The notes below the pieces were generated by a model that ran no database searches, was not told the origin of the DNA, and saw only the letters and a program-made list of their open reading frames with translations. Both the position numbers and the translations under genes were made by a program. Below are positions 1-5,105 of a DNA stretch of 6,823 nt, piece by piece. This DNA is from an uncultured Verrucomicrobiota bacterium. GTDB taxonomy: Bacteria > Verrucomicrobiota > Verrucomicrobiia > Methylacidiphilales > Verrucolacustridaceae. Every line of letters starts with the position of its first letter. Position 1 is the stretch's first letter. The DNA is taken from assembly GCA_903905395.1 (NCBI GenBank), contig CAIVGD010000058.1:1-6823 (forward strand). The letters run 5' to 3'.

Positions 1-1415
1 CCAGGATCAATTCGGATTCAGGGACGCTCTCCTTGACCAATACGGGGACGATTACCGGGGCTACTCTATCTCTGACGGTGGGTGGCGCAGGGGACACGGC
101 GCTCAACAGCATCATCGGCACGACATCTGGAACGCTGACCAAAGATGGTGCGGGAAAGCTAACTCTCTCTGGAACGAACACCTACACGGGGGGCACCACC
201 ATCAGCGGAGGAACATTGGCGATCTCCTCCTCCCGCAATCTGGGCGTGCTAACGAATACACTCACACTCGCTGGTGGCGGGAGACTGCAGGTCACCTCCA
301 GTTTGACGAACAACCGCAGTATCACCGTGACAACCGGTAATGTCGCCACGATTAGTGCCGATGTTGGGGTGACCAACACGATGGGCGGTACGATTAACAA
401 AGACGGTTCCGATTTGATATTGGGTGGTGGCGGGACTCATTTTATCAATGGGACGATCCTCGGCGCTTCGGCCAATTCGGATCTATATATTTCCAACTCG
501 GTTGCCACGCTCTACGCGACGAATAGTTACAGCGGGCCGACCTTCGTGGTGGCTGGGGGAACGTTGAACAACGGTATTGCGAATGCTCTTCCGATCGCCG
601 CGGATTTGATCTTGGGACAAACCAATGAGACTTCGTCCACGACGAACCGGTACAATCTGGGTGGGTACAGCCAGACGGTGGCATCGGTGACCGCGGCTGG
701 TTCTTCGGTAAATGTCGTTACCAACAGCACGGGGAGCGGGACATTGACCTTGAATTCCGCAACGGACAAGACGATCAGCGGATTGACGGTGGGTGGCAGT
801 GGGTTGACCTTGGCGAAGACCAATTCCAACACGGTGACACTTTCCGGCGGAAACAGCATCAGACCGGTGACGATTGCGATCCAGCAGGGGACCTTGCTTT
901 TGGGTGCGGCGAATCAGATCGGGGATACGACTGGGATAACAATGAGCGGGGGGACACTGGATACGGCGGGGTATGGGGACAGCGTGGGGAAGCTGACGGT
1001 ATCGGCGGCATCGACGATCCAGGGGATGAACACCACGGTTGGGACAAACTTCCTGTTTTCGGATGTGGATTTGAGCAGCTACGCGACGTCAAGTGGGTCG
1101 GCGCTGACCTTTGTGGGGAGTGGTGGAAATTATTTAGTGGGTAACGTGATAAATCTTTCCAGTGCAAATTCCACTGCTTGGACGGGGTATAGCACGACGT
1201 CACTGAACAACTTTGCCGATAAGATCAGCTTTAATGATGCGACGCTGAGGGCGTCGATCTCGTTTAACGGAACCAACACCCAGTTGACGGTGGCGGCGGT
1301 GCCTGAGGCGAGGGTATGGGTGGGCGCCGGCATGTTGATCCTACTGATCGGTTTAGTTGAAATCCGGAGGCGGCGTCCGGCGGCGCAGAGGGTTGAATTG
1401 GATAAGAAGGATTGA
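1..1415 (+). CDS. Autotransporter-associated beta-strand repeat protein with PEP-CTERM-like tail (5'-partial)
   Basis: This is the C-terminal part of an exported, probably cell-surface or envelope-associated beta-helix protein. The frame is open from the left edge; the first full codon is at 3. A TTG at 33 exists, but reading continues upstream without a stop, so the true start is outside the window. Residues below count from base 33. The protein is rich in Gly, Thr, Ser and Asn. A clear passenger-associated repeat lies at about 34-63 (LTKDGAGKLTLSG, then YTGGTTISGGTL). A more diverged copy lies at about 251-297 (LTVGGSGLTL, then LSGG, then QQGTLLLG). The C-terminus has VPEA at 423-426, a hydrophobic segment at about 430-442 (GAGMLILLIGLVE) and RRRR, which is the three-part PEP-CTERM layout recognised by exosortase. 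No beta-barrel translocator follows, as is usual for such proteins in Verrucomicrobiota. The ligand or role of the protein cannot be told from sequence. Confidence 0.85.
   Translation, partial: RINSDSGTLSLTNTGTITGATLSLTVGGAGDTALNSIIGTTSGTLTKDGAGKLTLSGTNTYTGGTTISGGTLAISSSRNLGVLTNTLTLAGGGRLQVTSSLTNNRSITVTTGNVATISADVGVTNTMGGTINKDGSDLILGGGGTHFINGTILGASANSDLYISNSVATLYATNSYSGPTFVVAGGTLNNGIANALPIAADLILGQTNETSSTTNRYNLGGYSQTVASVTAAGSSVNVVTNSTGSGTLTLNSATDKTISGLTVGGSGLTLAKTNSNTVTLSGGNSIRPVTIAIQQGTLLLGAANQIGDTTGITMSGGTLDTAGYGDSVGKLTVSAASTIQGMNTTVGTNFLFSDVDLSSYATSSGSALTFVGSGGNYLVGNVINLSSANSTAWTGYSTTSLNNFADKISFNDATLRASISFNGTNTQLTVAAVPEARVWVGAGMLILLIGLVEIRRRRPAAQRVELDKKD
132..221 (+). repeat. Passenger-associated beta-strand repeat unit (protein level)
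   Basis: This is the best-preserved repeat unit in the first gene. It encodes the typical sequence TLTKDGAGKLTLSG, then NTYTGGTTISGGTL, matching the autotransporter-associated beta-strand repeat consensus: K-x-G-x-G-x-L-x-L-S-G, then Y-T-G-x-T-x-I-x-x-G-x-L. Each unit is expected to form turns of a right-handed beta-helix. A weaker copy, without the Y-T-G part, lies near 801-923. Confidence 0.75.
1299..1412 (+). other. PEP-CTERM-like sorting signal, variant VPEA
   Basis: The last 38 codons of the first gene encode VPEA, a hydrophobic helix and an RRRR cluster. This is the order of a PEP-CTERM signal, which is cleaved by exosortase at the envelope. The usual third residue of the motif (Pro in PEP) is Ala here. 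The part after the arginines (PAAQRVELDKKD) is longer than the few residues normally seen. The signal is likely functional, but both departures are worth noting. No exosortase gene is present in the window. Confidence 0.7.
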
Positions 1416-1456
1416 GGGTTTTTTGATTTTGGATGTTTGATTTTTGACTTTAGATT
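1416..1456. repeat. T-rich low-complexity tract after the repeat-protein gene
   Basis: Directly after the TGA stop lies a run of loosely repeated 'gattttgga/gtttgattttt' units. Read on the minus strand it gives the 'aaaatc(c/a)aaa' pattern often found between genes in Verrucomicrobiota and Planctomycetota. There is no GC-rich stem in front of it, so it is not a classic intrinsic terminator, although the T-runs could assist termination on the plus strand. Confidence 0.4.
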
Positions 1457-1504
1457 GGGGGTGGCGAGGGCCGTCGCGAGAAGTTGGGAGTCCAAGTATG
1501 GTGA

Positions 1505-1526
1505 CTCGTAGTAACGGGACTACGGG
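1505..1526. other. Hairpin in the gap before the AAA_14 gene
   Basis: CGTAGT (1507-1512) and ACTACG (1519-1524) form a perfect 6-bp stem with a 6-base loop, aacggg. A further C-G and a T-G wobble pair extend it to 1505 and 1526. There is no T-run after it, so it is not a standard terminator. It lies about 75 bases before the next start codon. Its role is unknown. The rest of the 185-bp gap shows no open frame with family features and no clear promoter. Confidence 0.35.
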
Positions 1527-1600
1527 TGTTGAGACTCTATTTTCACAACTAATTTCAAGCTTACACTATCGCCTCCCCGCCAGTTTGGTAAAATATTCAC

Positions 1601-2461
1601 TTGAGTTATCTGCCCAGACTTTTGGCGGGAGAGATTCAGGCTGCTGCTCGGAAGTTTTCTTCCCTGATATTGACTGGACCTCGCCGGGCAGGGAAGACGA
1701 CCCTGCTTCGCCATTTGTTTCCCAAGGCCAACTACGTTCTTTTGGCGGATCCCTCTGGTGCCCATACTTGGTTTCGGTCTTACCTCCAAACCTATCTGGA
1801 GAGGGATGTGCGGGCAGTTGCCTCGATCCGTGACCTCGCTCTTTTTCGCCGCTTCCTCGCCCTTCTTGCCAGCCGAGTCGGACAGGTTCTCAATAAGACC
1901 GACTTGGCCGCACCCTTGGGGGTATCGGTGCCGACGATAACGGATTGGATTTCGATTCTGGAAATCACAGGGCAGGTGCTTCTCCTTCCGCATTTCTTTG
2001 AGAACTTTGGGAAGCGATTAATAAAATCGCCAAAACTTTATTTTATGGATTCGGGGCTGGTATGTCATTTATTGGGAATCCGTGATGAGCGCACCTTGCG
2101 AGCTTCACCTTTTTCCGGGCCAATCTTTGAGGGATTCATCGCTTCGGAAATCGCCAAGCATCGGCTTTCTCGGGGGCTGGCTCTGAACCTGTACTGGTTT
2201 CGGGATCAGCAGGGACTCGAGGTGGACTTTGTGGTCGATGAGGGGGATCGGCGACTGCTTCTTTTAGAGGCCAAGGCCACGCGGACTCCGGTACCATCCA
2301 TGGCCGCCTGTTTGGCGCGCTTGGTTCGAGCGGTTGGGCGGTATCGTTGCCGGTCTTTTTTAGTGCACGAGGGTAGCGTGGAAAATCAGAAACCCATGGC
2401 GCTCTCGTCCGGGATTAAGGCGATTGGACGAGCTTATTTGCACCAAATTCTCGCCATGTAG
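1601..2461 (+). CDS. AAA_14/DUF4143 family ATPase-like protein, internally deleted (probably non-functional ATPase)
   Basis: The 286-residue protein begins SYLPRLLAGEI and carries a Walker A loop, GPRRAGKTT, at 26-34. After YVLLADP (45-51) it jumps within about five residues to WFRSYLQTYLERDVR (57-71), which in complete relatives comes roughly 110-130 residues later. Walker B (usually DEIQ) and the sensor stretch (usually GSQ) are therefore missing, whereas family members are usually near 380-400 residues. The DUF4143 half looks intact: a winged-helix-like segment at about 100-130, NFGKRLIKSPKLYF at 135-148, and a PD-(D/E)XK-like core with E183, E207, D209, E223 and K225. The start is TTG. 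An in-frame TAA at 1589-1591 rules out a longer form except from an ATT at 1595, and no Shine-Dalgarno sequence precedes it. The cellular role of the family is poorly defined. The frame has no stops, so this is either a recent deletion allele or a retained DUF4143 protein. It could equally be called a pseudogene. Confidence 0.75.
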   Translation: MSYLPRLLAGEIQAAARKFSSLILTGPRRAGKTTLLRHLFPKANYVLLADPSGAHTWFRSYLQTYLERDVRAVASIRDLALFRRFLALLASRVGQVLNKTDLAAPLGVSVPTITDWISILEITGQVLLLPHFFENFGKRLIKSPKLYFMDSGLVCHLLGIRDERTLRASPFSGPIFEGFIASEIAKHRLSRGLALNLYWFRDQQGLEVDFVVDEGDRRLLLLEAKATRTPVPSMAACLARLVRAVGRYRCRSFLVHEGSVENQKPMALSSGIKAIGRAYLHQILAM

Positions 2462-2495
2462 AGGCCGGACCTATAAGAGACGAAGTAAGTGCTTT

Positions 2496-2532
2496 TTGGG
2501 CAGACCCCAATGAGGCGGGGCACACTTGTGTG
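2496..2532. promoter_or_regulatory. Leader of the nitrite/sulfite reductase gene with small inverted repeats
   Basis: The 98-bp gap before the reductase holds three small symmetrical signals. TTGGG (2496-2500) can pair with CCCAA (2506-2510) across a 5-base loop. CCCC (2505-2508) can instead pair with GGGG (2517-2520). CACACTTGTGTG (2521-2532) is an inverted repeat with 5-bp arms and a TT centre. They could form an operator or a leader RNA structure controlling assimilation. I could not find a well-spaced -35/-10 pair, so the regulatory reading is inference. Confidence 0.3.
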
Positions 2533-2559
2533 AGTGGGAGGTTTGAGTAGAGTTTCTGG

Positions 2560-4182
2560 ATGTCGTTGAAACTTTCTACGCCTAGGAATTTTACTCCCGG
2601 CTCTATCCGGGAGGAGCAGTTGAAGGTCGAAAAGGATGGCCTCGATGTGATCAGGGATCTGCCCCGATACGCCACGGAAGGATATCAGGCAATTGAGCCG
2701 GACGATTTCATCCGCTTTAAGTGGTATGGGATTTATCAGCAGAAACCCCGGGAAGACGGGTACTTCATGCTTCGGATGAAGATTCCTGGTGGCCAATTCA
2801 ATCCGGCTCAACTTCGAGAGATCGCAGCCCTGACCGACCAGTTCGCTCATGGTTTGGGGGATGTCACGACCCGGCAGACGATCCAACTGCACTGGCTGAG
2901 GATCGAGCAGTTTCCGGAGATTTTCAAACGCCTGCACGCGGTTGGCATCACCACCAGCGGGGCTTGCGGGGATGATACGCGGAACGTGGTCGGCTGTCCG
3001 GTGGCGGGGATTGATCCGGATGCGATCTCGGACGGCACGCAGGAGTTGATGGCGGTGAGTGCTCATCTCACCGACAACCGGGAATTCTCCAATCTTCCCA
3101 GAAAGTATAAGATCTCCATCTCCGGTTGCCGTATCATGTGTACGCAACCGGATATAAACTGCGTCGGGGTTTTTGGTTTGGAGAGGGGGAAAGAGACTGG
3201 GTACGGAATTAAGGTGGGTGGAGGGTTGTCGGCCTCACCGCATTTGGCGCAGATTCTTCCGGTTTTCCTAAAGCCGGAAGATATTCTGCCCATCGTACAT
3301 TACACTGCTGTGATTTTCCGGGATCATGGATATCGCGACAAACGATCGCGGGCCCGTCTGAAGTTTCTCATGGCGGACTGGGGCGCGGAGAAGTTTATCA
3401 CCGAAATCGAAAAGGTGGCCGGGCGAAAGTTCGAGCGTCACTCTGAATTTGTTTTTCCTGAAGATCCGGAAACCGATCACGTGGGAGTCCGGGCCCAGAA
3501 GCAACAAGGGTTTTACTGGGTGGGAATATGTCTGGCAGGTGGACGATTCAGGGGTCAACAGTTGATGACGATCGCGGACTTGAGTGAGCGTTATGGAGAA
3601 AAAGGGAAGGTGCGCATTTGTGGGACCAACAAACAAAATCTGATCATCTCTTACGTTCCAGAGAAGAACGTAGAGGCATTGAAGCTGGGATTGGTCGCAG
3701 CCGGCCTGGTCGTGGAACCAAGCAACTTCAGAAAAGGTTGTGTCTCCTGCACTGGAATCGAATTCTGCAATCTGGCGGTCACCGAAACGAAGAACCGCAT
3801 GATCCGATTAATGGGCGAGTTGGAGCAAACTTGTGGGCACTACAAGGAGAAGGTTCGGATCCATTTTAGCGGTTGCCCCAGCTCATGCGGTCAGCATCAG
3901 ATCGCTGACATCGGTTTCCGTGGTGCGACACGAACGATCGATGGAGTGAAACGCGAGTGCTTTGACATGTTCCTCGGCGGAAAGACCGGGGCAGATGCGC
4001 GCTTTAATGTTCTCATTCAGCCCAAAGTCCCTCACGAAGATATCCATTTTTACATTGATAAGGTCCTGCGTGCTTACGAGGGCAAGAAAAGCGATTCGGA
4101 GACGATCACCAGGTGGCTGATGAGGAGTTCGAAGGATGACTTGAAGTCGATATTTGCGGATGGGAACGGGGCTGGTGCGTAA
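2560..4182 (+). CDS. nirA: NirA-family ferredoxin-dependent nitrite (or sulfite) reductase
   Basis: This 540-residue cytoplasmic enzyme should carry out a six-electron reduction of nitrite to ammonium, or sulfite to sulfide, at coupled siroheme and [4Fe-4S] centres. Both ferredoxin-like half domains are visible (about 53-115 and 305-368). The cluster ligands are C397-x5-C403 (SCTGIEFC) and C439-x3-C443 (SGCPSSC). Siroheme/anion-binding basic residues of the family appear as R105, R141 (DDTRNVVG), K182 and K184 (RKYK). The length fits the family. The ATG at 2560 is preceded by GAGTAGAG about 7 bases upstream; a stronger GGGAGG lies 18 bases away, which is too far to be used. Substrate is uncertain: the second-half motifs look NirA-like, but GACGDD at 134-139 carries a Cys where plant-type nitrite reductases have Met, a feature shared with sulfite reductases. 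The first half has extra cysteines (C136, C146, C190, C194, C201). No transporter, nitrate reductase or sulfate-activation gene is next to it to settle the pathway. Confidence 0.9.
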   Translation: MSLKLSTPRNFTPGSIREEQLKVEKDGLDVIRDLPRYATEGYQAIEPDDFIRFKWYGIYQQKPREDGYFMLRMKIPGGQFNPAQLREIAALTDQFAHGLGDVTTRQTIQLHWLRIEQFPEIFKRLHAVGITTSGACGDDTRNVVGCPVAGIDPDAISDGTQELMAVSAHLTDNREFSNLPRKYKISISGCRIMCTQPDINCVGVFGLERGKETGYGIKVGGGLSASPHLAQILPVFLKPEDILPIVHYTAVIFRDHGYRDKRSRARLKFLMADWGAEKFITEIEKVAGRKFERHSEFVFPEDPETDHVGVRAQKQQGFYWVGICLAGGRFRGQQLMTIADLSERYGEKGKVRICGTNKQNLIISYVPEKNVEALKLGLVAAGLVVEPSNFRKGCVSCTGIEFCNLAVTETKNRMIRLMGELEQTCGHYKEKVRIHFSGCPSSCGQHQIADIGFRGATRTIDGVKRECFDMFLGGKTGADARFNVLIQPKVPHEDIHFYIDKVLRAYEGKKSDSETITRWLMRSSKDDLKSIFADGNGAGA

Positions 4183-4201
4183 TTTCTAAAGTTCGAAGTT
4201 A

Positions 4202-4288
4202 GGTAACGGCGGCATCTCCGAGGCCGCCTAGCTGGGCGGCCAAGTTTGGAAATTCAACGCAGGCGTTCTAGGGACAGACCGCCCTACC
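4202..4288. repeat. Palindrome-rich intergenic element with inverted ends
   Basis: This lies between the convergent reductase and deoC genes. Its left end GGTAACGGCGG (4202-4212) and right end CCGCCCTACC (4279-4288, reverse complement GGTAGGGCGG) form imperfect inverted termini. Inside are a perfect 7-bp stem, GGCCGCC (4222-4228) with GGCGGCC (4235-4241) and loop TAGCTG, and a palindrome AACGC-AG-GCGTT (4256-4267). An alternative stem, GGCGGC (4208-4213) with GCCGCC (4223-4228), competes with the first. The architecture resembles dispersed REP/MITE-like elements. It encodes nothing. Confidence 0.5.
4222..4241. terminator. Possible bidirectional termination hairpin between convergent genes
   Basis: The perfect GC-only 7-bp stem with loop TAGCTG lies 40 bases past the reductase stop and about 50 bases past the deoC stop, where both transcripts must end. 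There is no proper T-run on either side (only 'caagttt' on the plus strand), so termination by this hairpin is a positional inference. Confidence 0.3.
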
Positions 4289-4292
4289 AAGG

Positions 4293-4964
4293 TTAATAGC
4301 TAGAGGCTGAAGTTTTTCCGCTAACGATGGCGACTCCGGAGGAGGTACCCAAACGAGTGGCTCCTGCCTCCAGCATTTTCTGGGCGGTTTCGGCATCGCG
4401 AATTCCTCCACTGGCTTTGACTTCCAGCGAGGCGGGGACGGATGCGCACATCAAGCGGACGGCTTCGACGGTGGCGCCGCTTTTCGAGTAACCGGTCGAA
4501 GTCTTTACGAACTTGGCTCCAGCTTTGGTGGCGGCTTGGCAGGCTTTTTCGATTTGATCCTGGGAAAGGAGGCAAGTTTCGAGAATAACCTTAACTGGGA
4601 TCCCGCGAACGGCCTGGACGACCTCGGATATATCCTTCTCCACGGCGGTCCAGTCACCGGCTTTCGCCAAACCGAGGTTCATGACCATGTCGATTTCGTC
4701 CGCTCCGGCTTGCTGGGCGTTTTTGGCGGCCACGGCTTTGGAGGAAGAAAGGTCGTTCCCATGGGGAAAGCTGATAACTGTGACTACCTTGGCCTCGGAT
4801 CCGGCCAGGCGTTTCTTGGCGTGGGGAACCCAGCAGGGAGGAATGCAGACGGAGAAGAAGTGATGTTGGCGGGCTTCGTCGCAGAGTTTGTCGATATCCG
4901 CCGCCGTGGCCTCAGGAGAGAGGAGGGTGTGATCTATTGTGCTGGCGATATTGAGGTGGTTCAT
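4293..4964 (-). CDS. deoC: Deoxyribose-phosphate aldolase
   Basis: This cytoplasmic class I aldolase cleaves 2-deoxy-D-ribose-5-phosphate into glyceraldehyde-3-phosphate and acetaldehyde during deoxynucleoside breakdown. From the ATG at 4964 the protein has 223 residues, a usual bacterial length, and begins MNHLNIASTIDHTLLSPEAT, the normal family N-terminus (IDHTLL). The Schiff-base lysine is K154 in FVKTSTGY. The second active-site lysine is K183 in EVKASGGIRD, and the catalytic aspartate is D92 in DEIDMVMNLG. SFPHG (65-69) and the phosphate-binding GTSSG near the C-terminus are also typical. The frame is open up to a possible start at 5036, but those 24 extra residues do not resemble the family. 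A GGAG abuts the ATG with no spacing, so the start has no normal Shine-Dalgarno. The gene lies 141 bp downstream of pgi on the same strand and converges with the reductase gene. Confidence 0.93.
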   Translation of the reverse strand: MNHLNIASTIDHTLLSPEATAADIDKLCDEARQHHFFSVCIPPCWVPHAKKRLAGSEAKVVTVISFPHGNDLSSSKAVAAKNAQQAGADEIDMVMNLGLAKAGDWTAVEKDISEVVQAVRGIPVKVILETCLLSQDQIEKACQAATKAGAKFVKTSTGYSKSGATVEAVRLMCASVPASLEVKASGGIRDAETAQKMLEAGATRLGTSSGVAIVSGKTSASSY

Positions 4965-5063
4965 CTCCAACAAGGTTAAGATAGAGGTGCGGATAGGCAA
5001 ACATTCCATAGAACGATTGCGGGACCCGCTCCACACGAAAGTCGACCTCTGACCCCACCGAAA

Positions 5064-5103
5064 CGGCAGGATGCCGATATGGCAGCAGAAGTGATGATAT
5101 CGG
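5064..5103. promoter_or_regulatory. Inverted repeats in the pgi-deoC gap
   Basis: CCGATAT (5074-5080) and ATATCGG (5097-5103) are perfect 7-bp inverted repeats 16 bases apart. Next to them CGGCA-GGA-TGCCG (5064-5076) is a 5-bp hairpin with a 3-base loop. They follow the pgi stop and precede deoC. They may act in pgi termination, as an operator, or as an RNA structure in the deoC leader. No T-run follows, and no regulator gene is in the window to support any one reading. Confidence 0.3.
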
Positions 5104-5105
5104 GT

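Noticed and set aside
1589..1594. TAAAAT as a -10 box for the AAA_14 gene
   Set aside because: No matching -35 lies at a proper distance, and it would leave only a few bases before the start codon.
1444..1833. A 129-codon plus-strand frame overlapping the start of the AAA_14 gene
   Set aside because: It shows no family features, overlaps Walker A in another frame and has amino-acid composition typical of an out-of-frame reading.
1520..1993. A 157-codon antisense frame across the AAA_14 gene
   Set aside because: It covers a region with clear Walker A and DUF4143 coding on the other strand, and its translation has no recognisable domain.
2438..2477. TTGCAC and TATAAG as a promoter for the reductase gene
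   Set aside because: The spacing is 28 bases, far from the 16-18 needed for a sigma-70 type promoter.
2434..3147. A 237-codon antisense frame opposite the reductase gene
   Set aside because: It lies over conserved siroheme-reductase coding, and its sequence has no domain and many unlikely residue runs.
4536..4979. A 147-codon plus-strand frame opposite deoC
   Set aside because: It runs over the full conserved catalytic core of deoC; its glycine-rich sequence matches no known family.
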